Below the pieces are notes generated by a model. That model saw nothing but the letters and a program-made list of their open reading frames with translations. It did no database searches and was not told the DNA's origin. A DNA stretch of 64,000 nt from Malurus cyaneus samueli (Eukaryota; Chordata; Aves; Passeriformes; Maluridae), in NCBI GenBank assembly GCA_009741485.1, contig VKON01000103.1, forward strand, positions 3,061,635 to 3,125,634, in the 5' to 3' direction. The position numbers and the translations under genes were made by a program. Shown piece by piece: positions 1 through 14,500 of this stretch (position 1 is the first letter of the stretch; the number at the start of each line of letters is the position of its first letter).

Positions 1-2161
1 TTTTTTTGTTAGTACAGAAGTACTCTTGCTTAATTAGCCTAGGCAGATTCCTGGCTCACAAATAGTAACCAGACTCCTGCAAATTCTTTTACCTGCTTTT
101 CTTATATAAAAGTAAAATTCTAGATGATTCTAGATGATTTAGAGTTTTTAATCAGTCAGTTTAGTTTACTTGTAGCTTTTTAGACCCCAAATACATTTTT
201 GAAAACAAGCAATTATCTTAAAGTTCAGCATAACTTTGAGAAAGCTGTAAATGCTGGAAAGGGAAGGATCGTGACAAGAAATGGAGCTGGTGTGGTTTCA
301 GTGCTGGTTGTAGTTACAGTCCTCTTTTTTCAGTCATAATGTGTCTTGGTGTACATACTCACAGTTTTATGAATAATGGTTGAGGTTGTGTAATACTAAA
401 ACTACTGCAAGAAAATGAGGTGACAAATGTATTTTCCATTAGCAGCAGTGGAATAAAGCATCCATTTAGTTTTGTTAAATTGGTGTGGAGGGATTTGGAG
501 TAACCTGTAGGTAATGGATAGGCTTCCCAGCAGCTCAGCAGGCTGCAGCTGACAAAAATCCCAAAGGGGCTGTTTGCTACTCACAGATAAGCAAAGCCAA
601 GTTTAGTTTGGACTCACAGCTTCCATTTACCAGCCCTTCCCTTTCTGCAGCTGCCCATCTCAGGCAGGAGCTGTGTGTCCTCACCAGGCAGGGCATCCAG
701 CCCTGTACAAGGGATGCAGCAAAACCCTGTATTTCCCTGTACCTCTCTTGTAGAGCTTCAAACCTTGATAAATAAACTGTAGCACATAAATATTCATCAT
801 CTGTTAAGAAAAACAGAATTCTGTTCCAAAGTGACTGCTATTCTGTCACACATGGAAACTGAAGCTGTTTTTTTTAGGTTTGAGGAAACACTTGCTGGGC
901 ATCTTGGATTAAGTTATCTATGAGGCATTTTCAAAAATTACTTCTGTTGTGGGAAAACTTACAGTAAAATTCAAGTTTTTATTTGGGAAGCACAGAAAAC
1001 CCAGAAAAAAAGTAGAAGTAAGGAGCAGGTATGCCAGGATGGCAGAATAGTTCAATATAAGACAGCCCAAAAAGCAGAGATCACAAATATACAGGTGAAG
1101 AACCGGTGGAATATTTTCCAGTGAGATGAAAATAGGTAGGTGGAAGTTGGATAGCTGAAAGTAGATGTTGGCTGGGCAGAGGGACAGTGGTGGATGTGGA
1201 AGGTTCAGCCTTGACTAAACCTTGAAATAGGAGTCTTGGGTTTTACCAGAAAGCAGCTCAGGTAGAAGTAAAAATAATAAATCAGATGCTTCATTGGGAC
1301 ACGTCAAGATTGCAGTCTCTGTCACTGAATTTGATCTGTGGAGAAAGCAGGCATTATATTTTTATCATAGACAAGATAGACAGAAGATTAGGAGCATCCC
1401 AGAATGCCACCAAGGGGAAAAGAAAAACCGACCCAAAATCCACATCAAAAAACATTTTTTTGTATGAGCATAAGACCTTCAGAAGGACAGAAGGAGATGA
1501 AACTCATTGCTCAAGTACCCTGAGGTTCACTGTCTTCTGGGATGCAAGACAAGGAGAGAGGTTTCCAAGAAGTTTGTATTGCATCCTGTCATAATGAGAG
1601 TGATGGTTTTAATTGTTACAGGCAAAAAATGTATCCTTGGGACACCCTCCCTGATTTTTGGAGTGACACCAGTGTTTAACTTAATTTGGTTAACATGCAG
1701 CTGGGTTGCCAGACTCATAATTGCAGAAGTTTTAATTTCCCAAAAGAGGGAAAACAGCATTAGCTGCTATTTCAGTGCAAGAAACCAGGCTTGCTGTGTA
1801 CTCTGGAAATGAGACACCATGAAAGGCTCATCCTCAGCCACACTGTATCCTGATGTCTGTAATAACAGTAAGGTGTCCTCCACATCTGGAGATTTAGTGT
1901 GTCACTTAAATTAATGATTAAAGGGATTACTCACCTCTGTATGACAGGCTAGCAGAAGGATTTAGTCCTCCATGTGTCCTTCTCTGTTATCCTGCTGTGC
2001 TGAACTTGACTCTGCAAATTTGAATTTTACCATTAAAACTCTCCATTTTAATTTTTTAAAAGTACAAATAGAAGACTACTACATTCAATGCTAAGCAATT
2101 ACAAAATTTCCCACCTAGAAGAAAGATACCTACTGTGGCCATACAGGATAGCTGTGACTCC

Positions 2162-2252
2162 ACTGCAGAAACCTCCAAAGTTAAACTCAGATGCACTAAC
2201 TGCAGAAACCTCCAAAGTTAAACTCAGATGCACTAATTCCAGAAACCTGCAG
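2162..2252. repeat. 37-bp tandem duplication with partial third copy
   Basis: A 37-bp unit starting ACTGCAGAAACCTCC occurs at 2162-2198 and again, identically, at 2199-2235. A degenerate 17-bp partial copy follows at 2236-2252. Near-identity points to a recent local duplication inside the LGR4 intron. Confidence 0.9.
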
Positions 2253-2811
2253 TCCTTGGCAGAGTCTCCAGACAAAGGGAGTCAGGATTGAGTTAGCAGA
2301 AAAACTCGTGGTCAGTGTGATGCACATTTGCATCCCACTTCAGATGATGCCTGCTGCTGTGTCTCTGTGTCTTGAGAATAGCAAATAAAGTTTTGGTGGT
2401 CTTGTATCATGGCAGGATATTTAACAATATTCTATTCAATTGAGTTTTTACTTTCTTTGTGGGTGAATCTGTTTTGTAGCCTGCTGCCTTTTGGAGAAAG
2501 AGCTCTAATGGTGATGTACCTTAGCTCAGTGGCATCAGATGGATTTTCAGATCAGGCTTCTGTAACCATTTTGACTCAGAATGCAGGGAAGGATGGTACT
2601 CAGCCCTTGATAGTGTATATATAGGCTGGCTTCAGGTGCTGCTTTGTGGCAGTGTGAGGTTGTCCCACCACAGAGCAGAAATTTCCAGAACTGCTCCCAA
2701 GCAGGAGAATGAGTCTTGCTGCAAGGAGATGAAGGTTGTGTCCTTTCTGTTGTGCTGAAGTTTTGGCCTTGGTAAAGCTGTGATTTCCCTTAGCCCACTT
2801 ACCATGTGCAT

Positions 2812-2825
2812 GAGAGAGAGAGAGA
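2812..2825. repeat. (GA)n microsatellite
   Basis: A short uninterrupted GA dinucleotide run in the LGR4 intron. Confidence 0.8.
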
Positions 2826-5499
2826 AACAGAGGTGCTTTTAAAATATTGAATAATAAATATTTTTAAGACTTGCTGAAAGAAGGTAACATGGAAAACCTG
2901 ACTGGATTATTTCAGTGACAATTTGTAATGCTGCACATGCGTTGTGCTGTGTGCTATTAATTTTTCACTTCTCCCTTTAAAATAAACCTGGTTATGTAAA
3001 GAGAAGTATTTCCTTCCCTCCAGCTGCTGCATGCTGCTGCAGAGGGAAGCATGTTGGGAGCAGTGTGTGACAAAATGATCTTTGCTTTCTTGAGATCTGC
3101 AGTCAGAAGCTCCTCACCAGCAGCTCCCCAAGGCTAGGATGTGAATGATAAATGTGTATTTGGCAAGCGGATTAGTAAAACCTTTGCACACTTCCTGGAA
3201 CACGCCCAGGTGGTGGAGAAATGGAAATGTAATTGATTGCACAGGTTGGGTTTTTCTCTATTGGTTGGTTGCAAAAAGGCTGAAGAAACAGGAGTTGCCT
3301 TGAGGTAGGCAAAGTCCTGTTGTTTAAACTCACACAAGTCTCGTTCTGGCTCAGCTGTAATTTGTTTCCAGTGCTCTCTAGATTGTTGTTAGTGACATTG
3401 AGGTTGGGGGAGGCTATTCAACTGTATTTAGTTTAGCTTTTTTAAAGCTAAAGTAATAATCCCCAGCCTTTTTGGGAGGGGGAGCAGTCACAGCAGATGC
3501 CTGATAAACCACACACACTCCAGATTAATGGGGAACCTTGGCTGGAGCTGCATGATACATTTACCAGGGCTGCCACTCCTTGAATTGTGTAATATGTAAT
3601 CTTACTAGTGTTTGTATGCAAAATGATTCAGTGTTACAGCCTCTGTTACATTTAGTTTGATTTAAGGATTTGTGTTTTGCTGTTTCAAACACATTTTAAC
3701 ATAATCATGTTTTGGAGATTACTGTCTCTCTGCTGTAGAGAGCCAGCATGTTTCATCAGTACTTCTTTCTGTTTACAGTGAACCTCTTAGCAAATTGTTA
3801 AAAAGCAAGACATCAAATACTGCAAACCTTAACATCCCCCCCGATAAAATTAATAAAATTGATTTGGACCGGTACTGACAATAAAATGAATTTTAGGGGA
3901 ATACTTAGTTGCCATCTGGAAACTTCCATTAATGTTAAAAATTTGGAAAGCCATGTCCCAGATCTGAAATTCTGAGATTGCAGCTAGGCAGATTTCAAGA
4001 ATAAGCATACACAGATTCTTTTTATTCTTTCTTCTAATTTCAGAGCTGTTTGATTATACTTGAGCCATGCAGACAAACTTCTCTCAGCAGTCAGCAGACA
4101 TGGGGTTTTTTTAAAAAACATCTACCTTAGCAAGCAAGAGTAACACAATTTTCTAAGAGCAAGTAGTGTCTTCTGCTGTTACTTTCTTGTTCATGAAGGT
4201 GTTCTTGTCCTCCCTTGGTTTATAGATAAAACCATCTGCATTTGAGAAATGGATTTAATAAGCATAACTAGCATCCTCTCTATCAGGCAGCATTTTATTA
4301 AGTCGCTAATTCTGTTGCAAGCAGATTTATGTAAGCATTAAATGCTTTGGGTAATCTCTTTTATGTAGTTAGAGAAGAAGATAAAAATGTAATAACATTG
4401 CTATGTTCTGGCAAGCTGATACTTTAGATGTTGCTCTTGTTATTTCCTCTTTGAAATAATACTTTCCCTTTGCTGTGTCTGGCTTGCTTCACAGTGCCCT
4501 GTAACAGCAGAGGTAGATTTTGATATCCTTTGCTGAAGCACAGATTGTTTTTTAATTATTAACACTTACTGGATTGTGCATAGTATTTCCACAGATGATT
4601 TCATTGCACAACCTTGTCCAACGTTGCTTTTGCTTAGCTTGGATATGAAAGCAGGTCTGAAAGCAAATACTTTGGCTGAAATTATTGCATCTTTTGGCAG
4701 TTAGAGATTACCAGGTGTTTTGCATTATTGTCTTTACCCTTGAAAAAAATACAGCTATTAGCAGCTCAACTAAGGCTGGACTGCACAGGGTCTGTGTATT
4801 TATTGCTTTTAATATCACGGTGATTTTCATAATTTACTTTATGCTAATGTCTAGCAGTCCAAGTTTGAAATCAGCCACATTTTCAGAGAGACTGAGTACA
4901 GCTGAGAATCCTATTCCATTTCTCCCTTCCCAAAAGAGTTTCCTTTCCTGTAAAATTCCTCCAAATAGCTGGAAAAGATGAAATATTACCAATATTAGTC
5001 TTGGTCAGCACTGAGTGAACATACCGCTTCCTTGTGAATATTGTTTTCAAATTTGGGATTTTCTTAGAGACTTGAGCTGCTTTGCTGTAGCATCTAGTTA
5101 TTTTTACTTAATTTCATACTTTCTTTAGAAACTGCTGTATGGATTAAAAATATGTGGATAACAGAGCATGTGTTTCAGTGGAGCAATGCTGAAAGCATTG
5201 TGTTGGTAAATGCACTTTCAAACCTTGTACCATAGAAGGCTTCTTCGTCACTCTGAGGTGTGTTTTTTCTAGCACATTTGCAAAAGAAAATCCATGAGGC
5301 TGAGTAATTCATTCTCATGACTAAAACTGTGCAATAAATAAAATAACTGTTACAAATTTGGAAGACTGTGAATGTAGCGTAACTGAATGCAAAATGCATA
5401 ATTGCTTGCAAGATTTGATATATGAGCAATTTTCCTTGTTAGATGGTTGTAGAAGTACTGTATTTTGTGACTGAAATTATTATTACAATTTTTTTCCAG

Positions 5500-5571
5500 G
5501 CGACTGGCTGGCAATGACCTTACTTTTATCCATCCAAAGGCCTTGTCTGGGTTGAAAGAACTCAAAGTTCT
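5500..5571 (+). CDS. LGR4: LGR4 exon 3 (one leucine-rich repeat)
   Basis: 72 bp between TTTTTCCAG and GTAAGT. It reads [17 protein letters not shown]..., a single LRR. The first base completes a leucine codon and the last two bases (CT) begin the next, so it is a symmetric phase-2 exon. Confidence 0.96.
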
Positions 5572-8500
5572 GTAAGTAATTGGGTTTCAGCACTTCATAG
5601 CAAGCTCTATGCTTTCTTAGTGCACAGCCAGACTCTTTACTGGTAGGCTGGAGAAAACTTTTTTGCTCTCTGTCCTCCTAAAGCATAGCTCTTCTTTTTT
5701 TTTTTTTTTTTTTTTTTTTAAACAAAGCCAGCTGGATATGGTTAAGATGACAGCGATGAATGTGACTAAACTATAATTATTGCATTTTATTAGAGAACTT
5801 AGAAGAATCAGAGGAAAAATCCTAAAAAGGACATGTAAAGCTTTCATTGTTCTCACCCTTTCAGCATACTCTGTCAGGTACCCTACATCAGCTAGTGTTA
5901 GTACTTAGAGATTTAATACAGTTTGAATTATTCCCTACTGGTGATATAAGAAAAATGCTATAACTGATGAACTTCTAGGTGAAAATGGCTTACAATTAAA
6001 AAAACGTTTTTCTTTCTGAGATAAGAATTGTTATGTCAACTGTTTTTTTTTCCATAGCTGAGGATAAAAACAGCTAGCAGACCAATGGGTAATTAATTAG
6101 AGAGATATAGCAGACCTTGGGGTTTTAAGAAAAAAATATAAGCAGACACTATATACAGGGTACAGATTAGGAAACTGCCCACCTGAAGTACTATTTAATA
6201 TGACATTTTGTAAATTGAAGGGTGTCAAAGCTCTTGAAGGCATATCCATTGAAATACTCAACACTGGAGGTGCCTGAAATTCTTTGAGAATTTTGGGGCA
6301 TGGGTCTTAATTAAGAGTTAACTTCCTTGTCCACTTGAATTTTTTCCCCAGTATGGACCAAAACCAAGTAAGATTTTATAAGATTCTTTTCATTTTTTCA
6401 TTAAAGAACTCATATGACATAAGTCTGCCATAGGAGAATTCTTAGGAAACATGTAACAGTGTAGCTTAATTCAGCTTGGCCCAAAGGTGCTTTGTTGTGA
6501 GCACACTTTGTAAATTAGATTCTTAATGCATTATGTATTGATGCCACTTTAGGAAAAATTAGAGCTTTGTGTGTTTTGTAGCATGTATAAGATAATTCCA
6601 CAAGAAAATAGCAAAATACTGTTATCTCATAGCAAATTTGGAGTAGTGTTAAGTTGTTCAACATGTTCAGTGAGTTCCCGAGGGAATTTCAGCATACTGT
6701 GACAGCTTGTTCTGTGCAAATTAATGCTGTTAATTACAGAGTTGTAAATAAAACTGAAATAGGCCATTTTCTTGCCTTTGGGTATCTGCTCTTGATAATT
6801 CTACGTGCTTTTACATGCACTAGAGATTTGGGAATCCATAACGGGATCATGGGTTTTTCTGTCACCTCTACTGTTGATAAAGATGATTGTCAAATTCTCC
6901 TTTATTTACACAATGGATTTTTACAGAACCCTACAGAACAACCAGCTGAAGACTGTACCTAATGAGGCCATCCGAGGATTAAGTGGTTTGCAGTCCCTGT
7001 AAGTTTCCTTACATTGCTTTTGCTTTTTGATCATTCTCCAAGTTCCACTTTCAGTCACTCTGTACCCCTTTGCTTCATTCTATAGAGTTATGAGGTATAA
7101 TCATGTATGTGCAATAACATATCTGAAGTTTCTGATAGTGCAATTGCAACTGCAAAAAGTTTCACAAGCAAAATCTATAAGGAATTTCATTTGTCATCTT
7201 TGATGGGGTGACTCTTTCAAAATTCAAACACCAGGTACAGGATTGCTGTATGGATGCACTGATGGTTAAACTATCATCCCTCTTGCACATCCTAAAGTGT
7301 TTAAGCAATTTTGAAAATTGTGCAAAAATGAATGATGCCCAAGTCTTTTGTATCCAGAGGAGGAAAAGGGGAAAAGAATTACTTGAGACTTGCATAGTAT
7401 TGGTTTTATGAGAAGATGTTGAGATCTCACAGACAGTTGTGAATACCTCTAGTTGCACATAAGGTGTTTCATATGTGTTTATACTATCTCATTACTTATG
7501 TTTTATAAAGCACCTTAATCAGACCTTAATAGTTAGTTACAGCTCTCTAGGTGGTAGATGCATATCACTGATGAGGAGGTGGAGGTGGGAAGGGTTTCAG
7601 AATTTTTCCTCCTTCCTGCTTACCTCCAGAGAGAGGGAGGGTAAATTATCTATTCTCTCTGTGCCAAAATTCAGGTTTCTGGCCCAAGATCCTGTTTCTT
7701 TTGGTGTTGTATCAGATTATTGATTTTTGAAAAAAAAATCAGCTTTGCAAAATAGATGTGCAAACTATTGCACAACTTTTGCAAAGGTTCTTTCCTGCAT
7801 TCCTGAAGCTTGGATCTTGGCCCTACTCCTCCTCCTAGCTGCTTGGATAGTCCAGTAAGCAGTGAATTTAACATCCACATTTCACTCTTGTTTTAGCATG
7901 TGCATAGAAGATAAAATACCTTGGTCTTGGTGCAAATATTGTGCATTGTAATAAAAGCTCTCCAAATTGCATGATATGAATAAACCTTTAGTAATTATTT
8001 AAAGCAAAACAAAAACTTCTTCCTGGGTTCCAGCATTTCTGTGATGCCAAAAAGAGAAAACTGCTTTAGTAAAAACATTTGTGTACCAATCATCCATTTC
8101 ATTTTCAGTTTTTAGCTTCTTAGGAAGACAGTTGCCACACTTGTATGTGTTAACAAGCTCACTAAACATACCTGGGTGGAAATAAAGAAAATGGTTACAG
8201 GAGGTGTATAGTCTCTAGTGTTTATTTTACAGCTGGTGAGTAGCCAGCCTGCTTCAGAATACTAAATGATAGCTCTTTATTTTTTATTTGCATTGAATAT
8301 TTTCCCAGCTCTGGCCTCCCAAAGAGAGCTGTAATAGAGTTCTTTTCCTGGAGATGAATTTTAGCAAAATTAAGGAGTTTTACTGAGTGAAAGCTCGCTG
8401 TGTGACACTGTGGAAGTTTATCTGGCAGGATGTGTTAGATGGGACTGTGGGATGGCTCTGCCAAGGGAGAAGGCATTGCTTGCTCACCTTGGTAGCAGAA

Positions 8501-11500
8501 AAACCTAACAAAGACTTTTTGGGGTTTCTCTGATTGACCACAGAAACCCAGCTAAATAGGAATTCCAAGTCATAGCACAGAATAGTCTAGGAGAGTCCCC
8601 AGTGTGTGACAAATGTTGGAATGACACTGTTTTAACAAAGCCTTTCAGCTGCTTTACAAAGGAAAACTTTATTCCACTTGATTTAAAGAACCCACAAACC
8701 TAATTGCCACTGTGCATTTGCCATCAGATCCAGGAGTCTTTTGAAAGCCTGTCAATATCTGCTAATATATTTGGTATGATTTATTATAATCATAGTTTCT
8801 ACTGCCCCAGCACATGTGCACACATGTCCACATGCAGGGAGTATTAGAGCATTCTGCAGCAACAGTTCAAAGCACTGCAGCTTAGCTGTTCTGCCAGATT
8901 CCCAAATTGTGGGATTTGGGATCTTGCCAGCGTGATACTCAACTGTGATAGCTCCTGCCTTTCTCGTTGTGTGGGTGTTCACCTGAGCTGCAAGGGTGAG
9001 TGTCTTCATGCATGTGGTCAGCAGGCATTTTCTGCAGTAGCTGGTGGCAGTTCTGGCTCCCTGAACAGCCCAGTCTGCTCACAGCAGGATCAGAACCAGT
9101 TTTTGTCTGCTTTCCAGAGCAGGCTTGAGGCAGGATAAGGCAGGAGGTATGAATGTGCTGAAATGGGATGGGATTCTGTTTTCTGGGAGTGGGAATCATC
9201 TTGATCCAGGCAGGAAAGATGAGGGTGCTAATGTAGAACTGAAAGGAATGAGAGCAGAATGATGGTTTGCTGGGTGAAAATGTATGGTAAAAGCATGGAG
9301 ACAGAGAATGGAGACATATTTCAGTCAGGACACGTTCAAAGTATGTGCTGTAGCACATATCAGCTACAGTCTGGCATTTCGAGCTTTTTTGTATTTTAGG
9401 AAGGATTCCTGATAAAGATAATATTTGTATTTATTAAAAAAGTCAGATCTAGAAACATTCTGCTGGTAATGAAACTGCTCACTTTTAAGTCATAGTTCAT
9501 GCTGGAGACAATATCAGTAATATAAACCATAAATGCAAAATGTGTCAGAAGGGAATATCCCTGAGTTTGGAGAAGGTGGTTCATAGTCTTAAATAATATA
9601 CAGTTCTGTTCTGATTCTGCTATTTTCTTCCTAAAGGGTGCTTTTAATAATTTTGTGATTCTGGATTAAAGAGTTTGGAAGGACGAGGTATCTGTAGAGA
9701 CAGTAATGTCTGGGAGGCTGTGGAAAGTGTTCATCAACAGCAATCATTAGATGAAATTAAGAAGCTTTAAATGGTTTTATGTGTAGTATACACCTGTAAT
9801 AGTAGCAGGTGTCTTTTCAGCTAAGCACATTTTAATGGGCTCTCTTCAGAGGTTTTCTAGTTTCCTGCTTTGCTGTTGTTAAGGGGTTAAAAGGCATCAG
9901 CCCTCAGGTTTAGTCTGTGTTAAGATAGGGGATTAATCAGAATGGGAGGAATTGTATTTTTTTATGCCATCTTTACTTTTAGAAGCTATTCTGGTTTTCT
10001 TGAAGGTGAGGTATGGGTGTTTCTTGTGAACTTGAGGAATTTCTGGGATTATTGGAGCTGTTTTATTTTTAACTCTGGGCTTGCTTAAGGAATTGCTTGA
10101 GTTTAAATAAGATTAGGGAATTATTTAGAAATTGAATGATCAGAAACTTAAATGAGATGGTGAAAGTTAAACAGCATGTAGGTAAATATTAGCTGAATCC
10201 TCTGTGGGTAATTTGCAGCAAACTCTGACCTCTGACTGCTACCATGTTAAACGTTTAGGTGGAAGAAAGAGATGTGCTGGCACATCAGTACAGGTGATTG
10301 AAATAGCTTTGGCATGTATCATTGGCTTCTGGGGGCTGCTGTAAATTTGTCTTTGAATAAAGCAAATCCTTGTGTTGATGTTCTCAACACAGAATGCTCC
10401 GAGAACCACTGCTTGATAGAATGAGCAAACTTTTGAGTGTTTGGAAGTGCCTCTGTTAACATGGGCTATTGCCTCCCATTGATGCAGGATTGCCTTATCG
10501 GTACCCAACTTCAAAACCTAAAAATCTACTCTACTGATAGTAGAGTGATGTCTTTATGGTTTTTGAAGGAGCACTTTAAAGAGCAAAGTTCTTTAATGGC
10601 TGCCATTGAGCAGAAGTGGTTTAACACAAGAGCTGGGAGTGATTTGCCTGGTTTAACATCAGTAGTAAACTGCTGCTAGTACAAGGCTGTTAATTAGGCT
10701 ATTAGTACAAGGCTGTTAAAATTTCCCATCAGTGAAGACTTGTTCTTTAAAGCAGTTGCTTAGTTCCTGTACAGTAGTACCACAAAACAAAGCATGCAAC
10801 AGTATAGCAGCTATCAACAAGTAAGGATAAATCCATTGTTAAGGATAAATCCATTATTAAGGATAAATCCATTCAAATGAGTAAATTTGAAGATCTGCAA
10901 TCTTTCAGACACTGTCAAGCTGCCATTTTAAAGACTTGTTGCAGCATTAGCAGCTAGGAGTTTTGTGAGGAGATGCCTTACAGAATTACCAGTCCATTTA
11001 GGTTAACTGATCATAAGCATATCAGTTTGTTTAAATGTTTTATTAAAAATGTTTGAAAAGTTTATTATGGAACTTTATCTTATGGACTCTTTGCCTTGAA
11101 ATGGTTTTCATGCACCTTTCAATAAAACTTCAAACTTTGCAGCATTGAATTATTTCAGTGAAACATATACAAGCTTGGAAAAAAGTATTCATGAGTAGTA
11201 GCACTTCAGCTGCTATTTTTACTGATTTGTGGTTTGTGAGTTTGTTACATGTTTTTTTTCTGTCGTGATGCAGGCGTTTGGATGCCAACCACATCACTGC
11301 CATACCAGAGGACAGTTTTGAGGGTCTGGTGCAGCTGCGTCACCTTTGGCTGGATGACAACAGTTTGACAGAAGTTCCCATTTACCCACTCAGCAACCTC
11401 CCCTCTCTGCAAGCCTTAACCCTGGCTCTCAACAAAATCACACACATTCCTGACTATGCATTCACAAACCTTTCAAGTCTTGTTGTTCTGTGAGTATTTG

Positions 11501-14500
11501 GATCTCTTTGTTTTTTTCTTCCTCAGTGACAGTTTTGATTAATCTATGGTAGCATTGAAAAAAATGGTTATTTTGCTATGTTTTAGCTCAGCTGACTAGT
11601 GGCAGCCTGTACTGCCAACATGAGATGGTGCTATGTTTATTAGAGAATCCACTGAAGGTTGCTAAAGACTTTCCCCTAAACAAAAAGTCTGATTTCTGAC
11701 ATCTCATTATCATAAGGACTATTTCAAAACAATTGTTGTCAGAGAAAGCTTTCAGAGATACTAAAAGAAATAAAATGTATCTGAAACCTGTTTCTCCGTA
11801 GCCTTAAAAATCTCCAAGGAATAATAGGAAAAATTAGTTTGATTTCTGTGTTTAAGTCTTACTTTTATCATGTTTCTGCATAGTGAATAAATATTTAAAA
11901 TAGGTTGTCTTGACTGCAGCAATCTATTCTGTTTCCATATGAGGATGAAATATTCTGTCTGGTAGTGAAAGATGTTCTTCTGCATAATCCACCCCATGCA
12001 ATATTTTTTTTTTTCCCTAAACCATTTAACTCTTTTGATTTCATAGAAATGTCTGCTAATTTATTAACTTAGATTAAATCATTCACTTGTTTTGATTTTG
12101 CTTTTCAGACATCTTCATAATAATAAAATAAAAACTATAGGAAAGCACTGTTTTGATGGATTAGACAACCTTGAAACCTTGTAAGTATGTTTCTTAAAAT
12201 GATTTCTGGTCAGTGTTTATCTCATTTCCAGCTTAATCAAGGTTGCCATACTGGTATGATGAAGGTTTTGCAAATCAGGTCTGTGCACTGTGCAACACAT
12301 GCCACTGACACTTAGGTCCAGCTCAGTTTTCGGAACTGAAGGCTGGTATCAGTGCACTGCTCCACCAAAAACTAATTAACCACGTTGAGAAGCAGGTAAA
12401 TATTAGCCTGGGTGAAATGTGACACTGGATGATGCAGCTAATGTTCCTAGGCCTGGTCTAGCTGGTGTATCTTTGCATGGCACTCCTCTGAGTCAGGTGG
12501 ATAAACCACAAGTGTTTGAGTGGCCCCAAGGGTGATAAGGGACAAATATTTGTTTCTCAGGTTTCCTGTGGGATTAAACATTTGTAGGATACATTGCCAA
12601 AGCTGTTTTGTTACAATAGGAGGTTTCTGAGAGGCCTCTGTGGGCTGTTCCTCCTGTGCTCCTTGTCCTCAGCCTCCAGAGTCCCTCCCTGGCAAGGGAT
12701 GGCTTTCAGCTGCTTGGCTTACATTTCCCATTTCCCTCCAGCTCACTCAATGTCTAATGAGCACTATCTCCCTCAGCAGGGCATTTTTTTAATGCTTTGG
12801 ACAATGCCAAATAAATGAAACTAATGAAGGAGGAGGACAAGGGCAAGCCAGTGGTGACCTCTGTTAACATGAGGAGCGTGGATGAGTCCAGAAGTGCTGC
12901 TTGCTCCATCTTGTCATCCTCTTACACCCTCAGTTAAGAAATGAGGTGCTGTTTAGATACAGACTCTAAAAAATGTTTTTTTGCCATTTGTAAAGAGTCC
13001 CTTTTTGTAGAGGCCCTGACATTGCTGCTAGAATGGTGACAAGTTAACTGGAATTCAACAGATCCCCATCACCAATGTATTGTGAGGTTTCTCTGTGCTT
13101 CTAACCAGTATTTATAATTGGTTATGCTCTTACATAATGTCTAATTTACTGTTTGTTTCATAAAACCTGGACAAAAAGTATTCTTAGATACTAAAGAATA
13201 ATCATTTGTATCTACTTTTTTTAAATATTTGAAATCGTGGTTCATTTCCATGTAAATTCTGTTGAAGAAAAAGCTGTGACGTATTGAAAAACACTGAGCT
13301 TTGCTGCAAGGAAATATTATTTGACTTAATATGAATAATCCTCTGGGTGGTATTAAATATCTTACCTAAATTATTAGCTGGTTATAAAGGATGCAAAACA
13401 TCAGAAGACTAAATCTAAGTTGAAGTTCTTCTATGGTCTAGTTGAAAGTGAAAACTTTTCTTTCATTGGACTGTCCTAAGCAAAAGTTATTTTGACAATT
13501 CATGGCTACTATTAAAAATTTTGTGATGTTCTTGCTTTGTTTTTTCTAGGGATCTAAATTATAATAACATGGTAGAGTTCCCTGAAGCCATAAAAGCACT
13601 TCCAAATCTAAAGGAGTTGTGAGTATTACTTACTTTCCCTTTTACCCATTTTCTTTCTCCTTTCTATAAATAAAAAGGGAAAAAAATCCTGGATTTAAGA
13701 ATGCTTGCCTTATTATGCAGCAGCCTAAATCAGATTAAGTTATGCTAAATGAAGGTATAATTATAAGAAAATATAATCATGATCTAGGGAGGGCATGTGT
13801 TGAAAATTATTTTGGAGTTGCATAAGCAGGCAATTTATTCAGGAGAACCATTAGCATAGATCTTAATCATGAGATGGTTTTGGCCTCCAGTAGCAGATTA
13901 AGTACTCATTGATCATACATGTTTTCTTTGTTCCCTCCTTAAGAAATGAGTAAGAAAAGTGAAAGTACAGCCTCATATTTGGTCAAAATAATTTCTTTCT
14001 AATGAAATATTTTCAGTTTAGCTGATGTGCAGTAGAGAGAAATCGTGACTTTAAAGTTATTCCTGTATTTTGACTTGGTTCTGGTGCAGTCCTGGTTTTG
14101 GCAGGATTGGGAATTGAGTAGATTTGAAGAAAATGATTACTGGCTGAATTGGCTGGCAGGGTAGTTTCAAATGTTGCTTTTTTTTCTTTGCTAATATCTT
14201 TAGGGGATTTCACAGTAACTACATTTCCATAATTCCTGATGGTGCATTTGCAGGAAACCCCCTTCTAAGAACGATGTAAGTAATTTTCATCCATCTATTT
14301 TTAGCCTTTAGTAGACACTGACTGTAAGAACAACCATTGAAATGTGTTTTTCATTTCCCAGACATTTGTATGATAATCCTTTGTCATTTGTGGGGAACTC
14401 AGCGTTTCAGAATCTGTCAGATCTGCATTCCCTGTAAGTACCATCTTGACAATGCAGTACAAGAAATGGGTTTGAAATGTTGTGGCTAAAAACTCAAAAT

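Larger units (their letters stand above)
1..5499 (+). other. LGR4: LGR4 intron (human intron 2 equivalent), partial
   Basis: AT-rich intronic DNA ending in a pyrimidine tract and CAG acceptor at 5497-5499. I looked for the preceding 72-bp LRR exon and saw none. The only structures are a 37-bp tandem duplication near 2162 and a short GA run at 2812-2825. Small open frames here have no recognisable protein signature. Confidence 0.7.

Noticed and set aside
1..5499. Search for LGR4 exon 2 (repeat with NNIT-type sequence)
   Set aside because: No 72-bp exon with suitable splice sites and LRR consensus was found; it should lie upstream of the window.
8939..9358. 139-codon minus-strand open frame inside an LGR4 intron
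   Set aside because: No family signature, no splice or promoter context, ordinary intron composition. Chance.
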